NCBI GenBank assembly: GCA_030425485.1
Contig: JAUIAM010000007.1
Span: 62,001 to 126,000, forward strand
Direction: 5' to 3'
DNA: 64,000 nucleotides
From: Verrucomicrobiia bacterium
GTDB taxonomy: Bacteria; Verrucomicrobiota; Verrucomicrobiia; Opitutales; Cerasicoccaceae
The position numbers were made by a program, and so were the translations under genes. Of the stretch, positions 8,895 to 16,418 are shown piece by piece; position 1 is the stretch's first letter, and the number at the start of each line of letters is the position of its first letter. Below the pieces are notes generated by a model, which did no database searches, was not told the DNA's origin, and worked only from the letters and a program-made list of their open reading frames with translations.

Positions 8895-9638
8895 TTACTC
8901 CCCCTGTGAGAGATAATCCGGGATATGGGGCAAGGTTTGCTCAAACTGCCCCGAGGGCAGGCGCGCGAGGTAGGGGTCGCTCTGCGGGGTGAGGTCAACG
9001 GGCTCGTCCGGCAGCTCGTCCTCGTCCCAGTTCATGTCCTCGATGATATCGGTCTCATCGAAAAAATGGCTGATGCGGCGCGGCTCGTCGTCAAGCACGG
9101 TCAGGGGTTGGTCGAGCTTGCCTTTTTTGACCATGGTAAAAAGGCAGGGGAAGTATCGTTTCTCGAAACCGAGCTGGAAGTTGCGTATCCATTTATTGGA
9201 TACGTTTTCGCGGCGGTTCAGCAGAACGGCGTCGGCGAAGTGGATTGCGGCTTCGTGCCAGGGGTCCAGCGCGGGCTGAGTCTCGGCTAACTGGCAGTCT
9301 ACCACGACCATGACCCGTGAGAGCTCCAGGCGGTAGGCCTTGAGCCAGGCCTTAAAGGCTTCGAGTTGATCGCGAAAGTCTCGCGTCGTATTGAGCAGGA
9401 AAAAGACCGTGCTCTCGGCCCCGGGGGAGGGTGCGCTATTGGCGTCAATACCATCCCAATTGATCAGGTCGACATTGCCGAGGGCGGCCAGTTGCTCGTC
9501 GAAGGGGGAGTCCGGCTCTGGCTCGCTGACAAAGATGTCGCAGGGCTCGCCGCTGTCGATCCCCTCGGAGATAAGGTTAAACAGCACCTCGCGCCGACCG
9601 GAGCCGGGGATGCCAATGATGAGATATGCGCCGGGCAT
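8895..9638 (-). CDS. Degenerate G3E/CobW-like P-loop protein, downstream of aroC
   Basis: A 247-aa protein. The order of motifs matches the GTPase domain of the COG0523/CobW group: a glycine-rich loop GIPGSGRRE (residues ~9-17), a Walker B-like hydrophobic strand ending in Asp (VMVVVD), and ADAVLLNRREN where NKxD is expected. The P-loop lysine is replaced by arginine, and the specificity motif is altered, so nucleotide hydrolysis is doubtful. No metal-binding CxCC motif is seen. The C-terminal ~70 residues are acidic (IIEDMNWDEDELPDE). The start codon lies four bases after the aroC stop, so it is almost certainly co-transcribed with aroC. Function unknown; the family call is tentative. Confidence 0.6.
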   Translation of the reverse strand: MPGAYLIIGIPGSGRREVLFNLISEGIDSGEPCDIFVSEPEPDSPFDEQLAALGNVDLINWDGIDANSAPSPGAESTVFFLLNTTRDFRDQLEAFKAWLKAYRLELSRVMVVVDCQLAETQPALDPWHEAAIHFADAVLLNRRENVSNKWIRNFQLGFEKRYFPCLFTMVKKGKLDQPLTVLDDEPRRISHFFDETDIIEDMNWDEDELPDEPVDLTPQSDPYLARLPSGQFEQTLPHIPDYLSQGE

Positions 9639-9641
9639 GGG

Positions 9642-10757
9642 TTACGCCTCCGGTTGGTGGCTGCGGGCCTGCTGGGCCATCCAGTTATCCATCAGGACGA
9701 GCCACGTCATAGCCTCGACGATGGGGACGGCGCGAGGAACAACGCATGGGTCGTGGCGCCCGCGACCCATGAGCTCGGTTTCGGTACCGTCCTTATCCAC
9801 GGTTTCCTGAGACTGGAGGATGGTCGCGGTGGGCTTGAAGCCGACACGGAAGTAAAGCTCCTCACCATTGCTGATACCACCCTGCACGCCTCCGGAGCGA
9901 TTGCTGCGGGTGCGGATCTGGCCGTCGCGGTTTTCAAAGACATCATTGTGCTCAGAGCCCTTGAGTAGCGTACCGGCAAAGCCGCTGCCCACCTCAAAGC
10001 CCTTCGTTGCTGGGAGGGAGAGCATGGCTTTGCCCAAGTCTGCCTCCAGGCGGTCAAAGACGGGTTCGCCCAGGCCGACGGGCAGGCCCTTTACGCGGCA
10101 GACGATGACGCCTCCGACGGAGTCGCCCTGCGAACGCGCTTCCTTGATGCGGGCAATCATCTGCTCGGCCAGGGCGGGGTCTGGGCAACGTACGGCGGTC
10201 TGCTCGACGGATTCGAGGCTGGGAAAGGGTAGCGCGGGGGCCTCACCCGTGCCAAAGTCCGGCATGGCAATGTCGTGAATGCGCTCGACGTAGGCGCGCA
10301 CCTCGATCTTGGACTGGGCGGACAAGGCTTTTGCCGCGATGGCTCCGGCGGCAACGCGGCCGATGGTTTCGCGGGCGGAGGAGCGCCCGCCGCCCTCGTG
10401 GTTGCGGATGCCGTACTTGGTCTGGTAGGTGTAGTCCGCGTGCGAGGGGCGGTACTTGTCCTTCATTTCACTGTAGGCCTGCGGACGGTGATCCGAGTTG
10501 GGTACGGTAATGGCGATCGGGGTGCCGAGGGTTTTGCCTTCGTAGGTGCCGGAGACGATGGTGGCCGTATCGGTCTCCTTGCGGGGCGTGCTGATGTCAC
10601 TTTGACCCGGCTTGCGGCGGTCCAGTGCGGGCTGGATGTCTGCCGCAGCATCGAGGGGAATGTTCGACGGGCAGCCGTCCACGACAACGCCGATGCCCCC
10701 GCCGTGGCTCTCGCCCCAGGTGCTAATGCGAAAATACTTTCCGAAAGTGTTACCCAT
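9642..10757 (-). CDS. aroC: Chorismate synthase
   Basis: A 371-aa enzyme converting 5-enolpyruvylshikimate-3-phosphate to chorismate with reduced FMN, the last step of the shikimate pathway, in the cytoplasm. The start at 10757 gives the canonical N-terminus [19 protein letters not shown] (first signature with catalytic His). Further family signatures follow: [10 protein letters not shown] and a C-terminal [15 protein letters not shown] region. The frame is open upstream but that part is non-conserved. It follows two small HTH-containing genes by 37 bp and is followed after three bases by a G3E-like gene, so a four-gene minus-strand unit is likely. Confidence 0.95.
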   Translation of the reverse strand: MGNTFGKYFRISTWGESHGGGIGVVVDGCPSNIPLDAAADIQPALDRRKPGQSDISTPRKETDTATIVSGTYEGKTLGTPIAITVPNSDHRPQAYSEMKDKYRPSHADYTYQTKYGIRNHEGGGRSSARETIGRVAAGAIAAKALSAQSKIEVRAYVERIHDIAMPDFGTGEAPALPFPSLESVEQTAVRCPDPALAEQMIARIKEARSQGDSVGGVIVCRVKGLPVGLGEPVFDRLEADLGKAMLSLPATKGFEVGSGFAGTLLKGSEHNDVFENRDGQIRTRSNRSGGVQGGISNGEELYFRVGFKPTATILQSQETVDKDGTETELMGRGRHDPCVVPRAVPIVEAMTWLVLMDNWMAQQARSHQPEA

Positions 10758-10794
10758 TGCCGTACGATGACGATGCCCCCGGGCGGGTAAAAGT

Positions 10795-11136
10795 CTAAAA
10801 TTGCCGGGCGATGAATCCGCTGAGGGACTGCTGGACCTTTTCCAGTTCGTTCCGGGTGCGATGGCGGAGCAGGGTCGTGACGCGATCGAGAAAATCGTCT
10901 GGCTCGTAGTTAGCCGTTTCCAGAAGGAAGAGCAGGAGCCCGTCGCGGTGGATCTGGTAGTTTTTACGGCGCACGTTGCGCGAGCGGCCATTGGCCGCGT
11001 GGCCAAGGATGCGCTGGTTGTCAAAGGCATCGCGTACGTACTGGTCCGAGCGGCCAATGATGGCGGCAACTTCCTTGGGGGAAAACCATTCCTGATTTTC
11101 GGGCAGGAGAAAGGAAAAATGATCGTTCAGTTTCAT
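10795..11136 (-). CDS. Small HTH-domain protein upstream of aroC
   Basis: A 113-aa protein starting MKLNDHFSF. Residues ~14-50 ([20 protein letters not shown]) form a predicted helix-turn-helix of the MerR/excisionase-like (HTH_17) type, followed by a basic segment ([16 protein letters not shown]) that resembles the wing, and a C-terminal helical region. The ATG at 11136 is chosen because upstream in-frame residues lack conserved character and would overlap the preceding gene. It sits between a 77-aa gene and aroC, opposite a divergent XRE regulator. Likely DNA-binding; target unknown, perhaps the intergenic region at 11381-11565. Confidence 0.7.
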   Translation of the reverse strand: MKLNDHFSFLLPENQEWFSPKEVAAIIGRSDQYVRDAFDNQRILGHAANGRSRNVRRKNYQIHRDGLLLFLLETANYEPDDFLDRVTTLLRHRTRNELEKVQQSLSGFIARQF

Positions 11137-11146
11137 GGCGTGGCTG

Positions 11147-11380
11147 TTAGGTACAGGGGCTGAGAGGTTTTTGATAGCGCATGGCGAGTTTGATCGCGTG
11201 CGATTGTTGCTCGATGCTGCGCAGGGCGCGGGCCTGCTCACGCAGTTGTCCGGCCATGCTTTCACTGGGAAGGAATTCAGCGAGATCTTCGTAAAGGTTT
11301 GCCCGGCAGGTAAGGGGCTCGGATTCGAGTTTGCACAGGACGTAGTCGACCAGGCGGTTAGCAGCAGATGGGTGGGTCAT
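11147..11380 (-). CDS. Small hypothetical protein, first gene of the aroC-side unit
   Basis: A 77-aa protein (MTHPSAANRLVDYVLCKLES...) predicted to be all helical, with no recognised domain. The ATG at 11380 is the first plausible start; the longer open frame reads through the AT-rich promoter region. It ends 10 bp before the start of the next small HTH gene and is transcribed divergently from the XRE-type regulator at 11566. Codon usage is consistent with a real gene, but the evidence is mainly position and composition. Confidence 0.55.
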   Translation of the reverse strand: MTHPSAANRLVDYVLCKLESEPLTCRANLYEDLAEFLPSESMAGQLREQARALRSIEQQSHAIKLAMRYQKPLSPCT

Positions 11381-11440
11381 GAGATCAAATGGCTTTCGTG
11401 AGGCAAAAATGCGTAAGTTAAAGATTGGATTGGTTATTAG

Positions 11441-11455
11441 TACTATAATATAGTA
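11441..11455. promoter_or_regulatory. Perfect palindrome TACTATA-A-TATAGTA in divergent promoter
   Basis: A 7-bp perfect inverted repeat with a one-base centre lies in the AT-rich 185-bp space between two divergently transcribed units, one starting with an XRE regulator. TATAAT within it (11444-11449) could itself be a -10 box. A second, shorter dyad TGGAA-ATA-TTCCA lies at 11498-11510. The position fits an autoregulated operator for the XRE protein; this is inference. Confidence 0.5.
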
Positions 11456-11565
11456 TAAGTATGTTTTTGATTGTCTAATATTGCGATAGAACAATACTGG
11501 AAATATTCCATTTGTAAATAGTAAAAATGTAATTATTCTACTCTGTGATAGAAAATACCTGCGCC

Positions 11566-12066
11566 ATGTCCCACTCAAGCAACCACACCTCAGTCGAGCC
11601 AGAGCAGTTCAGTATGCGCTTTCGCATGCTCATGAGTTACCACAACCTAACCCTTAAAGACATCGCTGAACATACGCAAAATGCGGTTTCCACGGTGGGT
11701 ACGTGGAAAAACGGCCGCGTTCCTTCTTCGGAGGTGGCACGTAATGCTTTGGCGAATATATTCCATGTTAGTGTAAATTTTCTACTCTACGGAAAATGTG
11801 AGCCTGAGAATGTCGAGCGTGAATCGGCGATGTACTCTGTGCTCAACAGTATCGATTCCGTCGTGGGAGAGCCTGACGGGCAATCGGAGGTGCGGGAGCC
11901 CGCTGCTTCCCTCAAACAAGATGAGGTGCCGTATCGGCGGGATTTGATTGAGCGCTATTTGAAGCAGTTTCTGGATCAGGCTGAGAGTGAGCCTGGCGGG
12001 CTGGCACATACCTGGTATCACCTGCGACGGGAGTTTCCCCTGGATCTGTTTTCCCGCCTGCATTAG
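11566..12066 (+). CDS. XRE-family (Cro/CI-like HTH) transcriptional regulator
   Basis: A 166-aa protein with an N-terminal lambda-repressor-like HTH (residues ~15-75: FRMLMSYHNLTLKDIAEHTQ, VSTVGTWKNGRVPSSEVARN, ANIFHVSVNFLLYG). The remaining C-terminal part has no recognised peptidase or ligand motif and ends in a predicted helix. I start at the ATG at 11566; an in-frame GTG at 11545 would add seven residues. It diverges from two small genes, one of them also HTH-bearing, across an AT-rich spacer with palindromes. Such an arrangement resembles a phage-type switch, but no phage genes are nearby. Confidence 0.8.
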   Translation: MSHSSNHTSVEPEQFSMRFRMLMSYHNLTLKDIAEHTQNAVSTVGTWKNGRVPSSEVARNALANIFHVSVNFLLYGKCEPENVERESAMYSVLNSIDSVVGEPDGQSEVREPAASLKQDEVPYRRDLIERYLKQFLDQAESEPGGLAHTWYHLRREFPLDLFSRLH

Positions 12067-12183
12067 TAGCAGCCAGGTCTCCGGGTATTCTTTTCATGTA
12101 CTCGGACTTGTGTGTTTTTATACCTGAAATTTATCGCTTAGGGTTGAAAGCGGTGCGGATCGCCTCCATCATTTGATGCACAC

Positions 12184-13272
12184 ATGCAGTACAATCAACT
12201 GGGGCGTAGCGGTCTGCGGGTGTCCAAGCTCTGTCTTGGCACCATGACCGGGTTTAACGGGGAAGATCAGGCAATGAGCAATCGCATCGTGAGCGAAGCG
12301 ATTGACGCCGGGATCAATTTCATCGATACGGCGGATTGCTATAAGGGGTCCGAGGAAACACTGGGCAAGGCCCTGAAAGCAGATGGTCGGCGGGATCAGG
12401 TTGTTTTGGCCACGAAGTTCGGCTGGTACACCGGTGAGGGGCCCAACGACTACGGATCGAGTCGCCACCACATTATCAATGCCTGCGAGCGCAGCTTGCG
12501 TCTACTGCAAACGGACTATATCGACCTGTATATCCAGCACGTCGTCGATGCCAATACGCCCTGGGAGGAAACGATTCTTGCCCTGGACACCCTCGTGCGG
12601 CAAGGGAAGGTGCGCTACATTGGCTGCTCAAAGCATCCTTCCTCCATGATTGTCGAAGCTCTCTACGAAAGCCAGCGACTTGGCGCGGCGCGGTTCATCA
12701 GCGAACAGCCGCCCTACAACCTGCTGGATCGCAGCCCGGAGAATGAACTCATCCCGACCTGCCAACGCCATGGGGTGGGCATTACGCCCTTTGCGCCGAT
12801 TGCCGCAGGGCTGCTGACCGGAAAGTATCAGGTGGAGCAGTCGGCTGAATCCGGTCGCTTCGCCAAGCGCAACCCGAGTAAGAACGGGCCTTTCACGCCA
12901 GAGGCCATTGAAGCCGTCCAGCAATTGGTACCGCTGGCCGAGGCCCGTGGCGTTAGCCTGGCCGAGTTTAGCATGGCCTGGGTTATGCAGGCGCCGGGCG
13001 TCAGCTCTGTGGTGCTGGGGGCCCGCACGCCCGAGTACCTGGCATCGGGGGTCAGTGCTGGTGAGCTGGTGCTCACCGAAGATGAGCTCGCCGCTATTGA
13101 CGAAATCGTGCCGCCTGGTACTGCCGTGAGCAACTACTACGAAGCGAATATCTACCGACCGTTTCGCATGGGATTTTCTTCCCGGGCGCGTTCTGCGGGA
13201 GCGGGGGCATTTGTGCCCGATAACCAAACGGGTTCGGGGAAGTTTGCCGGCAGGCCCGAGAAGCCGTCATAG
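12184..13272 (+). CDS. Aldo/keto reductase
   Basis: A 362-aa NAD(P)H-dependent oxidoreductase with the aldo/keto reductase TIM barrel. The catalytic tetrad is visible: Asp48 (INFIDTAD), Tyr53, Lys78 (LATKFGW) and His119 (YIDLYIQHVVD). The sequence type is that of the YghZ/Tas-like or beta-subunit-K+-channel-like group (LGRSGLRVSKLCLGTMTG start). The last ~35 residues extend past the usual end and look disordered. It is a single gene with no obvious operon partner; the physiological aldehyde or ketone substrate cannot be predicted. Confidence 0.92.
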   Translation: MQYNQLGRSGLRVSKLCLGTMTGFNGEDQAMSNRIVSEAIDAGINFIDTADCYKGSEETLGKALKADGRRDQVVLATKFGWYTGEGPNDYGSSRHHIINACERSLRLLQTDYIDLYIQHVVDANTPWEETILALDTLVRQGKVRYIGCSKHPSSMIVEALYESQRLGAARFISEQPPYNLLDRSPENELIPTCQRHGVGITPFAPIAAGLLTGKYQVEQSAESGRFAKRNPSKNGPFTPEAIEAVQQLVPLAEARGVSLAEFSMAWVMQAPGVSSVVLGARTPEYLASGVSAGELVLTEDELAAIDEIVPPGTAVSNYYEANIYRPFRMGFSSRARSAGAGAFVPDNQTGSGKFAGRPEKPS

Positions 13273-13384
13273 CCCCCCTGCGGTTGATGGACTTGCGATG
13301 CATCTCTTCCTTGGCAAATTCGCTGTGATTTTGGAGGATAATTGTCACTTGTTTTTCACGGTGGTATCGCTACGGTAGTGCTTA

Positions 13385-15229
13385 ATGGACCTGCCTGATC
13401 GAGAGACGCCACTGGGGCTTTTTCGCAAGAACATGTCGGGTGGCATGATGGGGGCTGCCTACAAAGCCCTTGGCCCCATGTTGGAAAAGACCCTCAAGTT
13501 GGTTGAGGTGGATCAGGCGTACCTGCGTGTCGCGCAGGACCACAGCACGCCTAACTTCTTTCAACGTGCCATGCGCTCGATGAATATCTCCTACGAAATT
13601 TCGGAGGAGGACCTCGCACGTATTCCACAGGAGGGGCCAGTCATTGCGGTGAGTAATCATCCCTACGGTGGGTTGGACGGGATTGTGCTTGGCGCGATGC
13701 TTTCGTCGGTTCGCGACGATGTGAAGGTGATGGCCAACTACCTGCTGGAGGTCATGGTGGAGATCAAGCCGTGGCTGATCGCGGTGGACCCCTTTGAGCG
13801 CCCCGAGTCGGCCCGCTTTAACATCAGGGCTATCAAGGAAACGCTACGCTTCCTCAGGGACGGCGGCTGTATGGGGACTTTTCCTTCGGGGACGGTATCG
13901 CACTTTCTCTTGCGGCAGTTCCAGATAACAGACCCGCGCTGGAACCCGAACACTGCGGCGCTGGTGCAGAAGTCCAAGGCCACGGTGGTACCGATTTATT
14001 TTGAAGGGCGCAACGGCCCGTGGTTTCAGTTTGCGGGTATGTTCCACGAGCGCATGCGGACGATGCTGCTGCCGCGCGAGATGATCCGCATGATGGGCAC
14101 GACGCTCCACCTGCGGGTGGGTAACCCCATTCCGCATCGGCGCGTAGCGGAGTTTACCAGTAACGAAGAGTTGATCCAGTTCCTGCGCCTGAACACCTAC
14201 ATCCTGGCCAAGCGGGCCAAGGAGACCACGCCGCGCAAGCGTTTTTCCTTTCCGCGTCTGCCGCGTAAGGTCGATGTCGAGCAACCCCTGGCTGAAGCCG
14301 TACCGGAGGAAAAGCTGAGGGAGGAGATCAAGGCTCTGCCTGAGGAGCAGCAGTTGCTTACGCATGGCGATTTTGAAGTGTATTACGCCTTTGCCGCGCA
14401 GATCCCGAATATCCTCGAGGAACTGGGCCGCCTGCGGGAAAAAACTTTTCGCGAGGTGGGCGAGGGGACCGGGGAAGCCTCGGACACGGACCGCTTTGAC
14501 CTTTATTACAGGCACCTCTTCATGTGGGACGAGAAAGCCGGGAAGATCGTCGGGGCGTATCGCATTGGCCTGACCGATGAGATCCTGCTCACCCACGGTC
14601 CGTCCGGCCTCTACACCAGTACGCTATTCAAGTTCAAACCCGGCTTTCTGGAGAAGCTGGACCCGGCGCTGGAGATGGGGCGCTCATTCATCGTGTCGGA
14701 GTACCAAAAGAAGCACGCCACACTTTCGCTCATTTGGCGCGGCATCGGTCACTTTGTCAGCAAGCACCCCCAATACAGCGTGCTTTTTGGCCCGGTCAGC
14801 ATTAGTCAGGAGTACAACGCCATCTCGAAGGACCTGATGGTGAAATTCTTGCGTAAAAACCGTCTGAGCCCCGAGCTGGCCCATCTGGTCAAGGCCAAGA
14901 ACCCACCACGGGGTGGACCGCAGATTCGCGGGAGTGAAAAGAAGGCGCTTTTTGAGTCGGTCAAAAATGTGGATGACGTGTCGGCGCTCATTTCGGAGAT
15001 CGAAACGGACCAGAAGGGCATCCCCGTGCTCCTGCGCCATTACCTGAAAATGAATGGCCAACTGCTGTCTTTCAACGTGGACAATGATTTTGGCTACTGC
15101 GTGGACGGTCTGATCATCGTCGATCTGACCAAGGCAGATATGCGGTTGCTGCGCTCATACATGGGGCCAGAGCGTTGCGAGAAATTCATGGAATTCCACC
15201 AACTCGACCGGGCCGAAGCCGGAGTATAG
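13385..15229 (+). CDS. Bifunctional acyltransferase, OlsF-like (PlsC-type domain + OlsB/GNAT-like domain)
   Basis: A 614-aa fusion. Residues ~60-270 are a lysophospholipid acyltransferase domain of the hemolysin-associated type, with NHPYGGLDG (His92, Asp98) and a later GTFPSGTVS motif. Residues ~330-560 match the OlsB/hemolysin-like N-acyltransferase (GNAT-fold) domain, with the characteristic VGAYRIGLTDEIL and FEMGRSFIV-like (LEMGRSFIVSEYQ) motifs. In characterised OlsF proteins this domain order makes ornithine lipid: the C-terminal domain N-acylates ornithine, the N-terminal domain O-acylates lyso-ornithine lipid. By analogy this protein may make an aminolipid in the inner membrane. Not in an evident operon. 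Confidence 0.8.
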   Translation: MDLPDRETPLGLFRKNMSGGMMGAAYKALGPMLEKTLKLVEVDQAYLRVAQDHSTPNFFQRAMRSMNISYEISEEDLARIPQEGPVIAVSNHPYGGLDGIVLGAMLSSVRDDVKVMANYLLEVMVEIKPWLIAVDPFERPESARFNIRAIKETLRFLRDGGCMGTFPSGTVSHFLLRQFQITDPRWNPNTAALVQKSKATVVPIYFEGRNGPWFQFAGMFHERMRTMLLPREMIRMMGTTLHLRVGNPIPHRRVAEFTSNEELIQFLRLNTYILAKRAKETTPRKRFSFPRLPRKVDVEQPLAEAVPEEKLREEIKALPEEQQLLTHGDFEVYYAFAAQIPNILEELGRLREKTFREVGEGTGEASDTDRFDLYYRHLFMWDEKAGKIVGAYRIGLTDEILLTHGPSGLYTSTLFKFKPGFLEKLDPALEMGRSFIVSEYQKKHATLSLIWRGIGHFVSKHPQYSVLFGPVSISQEYNAISKDLMVKFLRKNRLSPELAHLVKAKNPPRGGPQIRGSEKKALFESVKNVDDVSALISEIETDQKGIPVLLRHYLKMNGQLLSFNVDNDFGYCVDGLIIVDLTKADMRLLRSYMGPERCEKFMEFHQLDRAEAGV

Positions 15230-15438
15230 CAAAAAGTCCTGCGCGACCGGTCCCGTTGGCATTTTCCACCTCGTTGCGACAGATTAAATCGAAGATGCTC
15301 TAAACAGCTTAAAGCAAGTTACTTGTATATCTTTTTAGGGCACCTGCGGGCTGAAATCGCACCATCTGGGTTAAAAACCTCAAAAAGTGGTGATTTTTTT
15401 CTTAAAGTCTTTAGAAATTTAACCGATTAGTGCTCTCA

Positions 15439-16206
15439 ATGAAAGTACGCCTGTTTGCCACACTCATCACTGGAATGCTCGCCGGGGCTGCCTCTGTGCA
15501 CGCTTTAGCGGTTAATTTTACCAGTGGTCCCACCGATACCGCCAACGGATACATCAATATTCCGATTGGTGCTTCGCCGACCATTTACACCAACATCGGT
15601 AACCTCGGTTACGATATTCGCTTTAACTACACCAACAACAGTGTGATCAGCGCCACGTCGGCCCCCTCCACGGACGGTCCGGCCTTTGACTCCGTTCTGG
15701 CGCTGCTTGCGAACAACAGCTTTCTTGAGGTGGAGTTCCTCCAGACGGGTACGAACAACCCCATCAGTGTCCTCGGGGTACAGTTTCGCATCGATGACGT
15801 CGAAGTCGGTGGTGGCACGAACGAGGCTTTAACGGGCTTCAGCTACGTCGATAAGAACGGCAACCTGCAGAATCCGCTCTTTAGCGATACTGACATCTTT
15901 ACCGCTGACCCAGGCACCGTTGTCGACAATGGCGGCACAGAGTTTTACTACGCAGGCCTGAACAGCACCTTCCAGACCGGGCGCGGCACGTTGGTCGACC
16001 TGAGCGAAACCGCTATCCAAAGCTTCCGTATCGAGCGTAATGCTATTGGCAGCGGCACCTCAGCCCTGACGCTTGGTCTGGGTGAGCCTACCCCAATCCC
16101 CTTCGATGGCAGCCCGCTCCTGGGCATGGCTGCAGTAGCGGGTTACCTTGGCTGGCGTGTGCGCCGCAAGAACAATGGTGCTGACGCAGTCGAAGCCACC
16201 GCGTAA
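15439..16206 (+). CDS. Secreted protein with PEP-CTERM-like (PFE/PFD-type) C-terminal anchor
   Basis: A 255-aa protein with a signal peptide (MKVRLFATLITGMLAGAASVHA) and a beta-rich, Asn/Thr/Gly-rich ectodomain with no recognised family. The C-terminus has TPIPFDGSPLLGM, a hydrophobic helix and RRK, i.e. the three-part layout of exosortase/archaeosortase-type sorting tails, but with PFD-GSP in place of PEP, resembling the PFE-CTERM variant known from cyanobacteria. A short tail (NNGADAVEATA) follows the basic cluster. I start at the ATG at 15439; an in-frame GTG at 15430 is also possible. It is followed by a good rho-independent terminator. Confidence 0.75.
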   Translation: MKVRLFATLITGMLAGAASVHALAVNFTSGPTDTANGYINIPIGASPTIYTNIGNLGYDIRFNYTNNSVISATSAPSTDGPAFDSVLALLANNSFLEVEFLQTGTNNPISVLGVQFRIDDVEVGGGTNEALTGFSYVDKNGNLQNPLFSDTDIFTADPGTVVDNGGTEFYYAGLNSTFQTGRGTLVDLSETAIQSFRIERNAIGSGTSALTLGLGEPTPIPFDGSPLLGMAAVAGYLGWRVRRKNNGADAVEATA

Positions 16207-16234
16207 CCAGTTCCCCAAGGCGTAACTTTCGATC

Positions 16235-16268
16235 GGCCTGCCCCACACCCGGGGCGGGCCGTTTTTTT
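16235..16268 (+). terminator. Rho-independent terminator after PFE-like anchored protein gene
   Basis: GGCCTGCCCC (16235-16244) pairs with GGGGCGGGCC (16251-16260), leaving a 6-nt loop, followed by a run of seven T residues (16262-16268). Confidence 0.92.
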
Positions 16269-16418
16269 GCACCTAGTGACTAAGGGACTATCGTGTCCGA
16301 GGCTTACTCAGATGTCCGCGGAATTACTTGCGCACATTTGCCCAATCTACAGACAGAAGGTCTCTAATGTTCTACTGGTAAGCTCGATCCGGTATCGGGC
16401 TTGTCCAGGGAAGGTTTG

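Noticed and set aside
8733-9640. tRNA-Leu as an integration site of a genomic island
   Set aside because: No integrase, no repeated tRNA 3' end and core genes such as aroC lie next to it.
9366-10790. Plus-strand open frames opposite aroC and the G3E-like gene
   Set aside because: The minus-strand genes show family motifs; the plus-strand frames do not.
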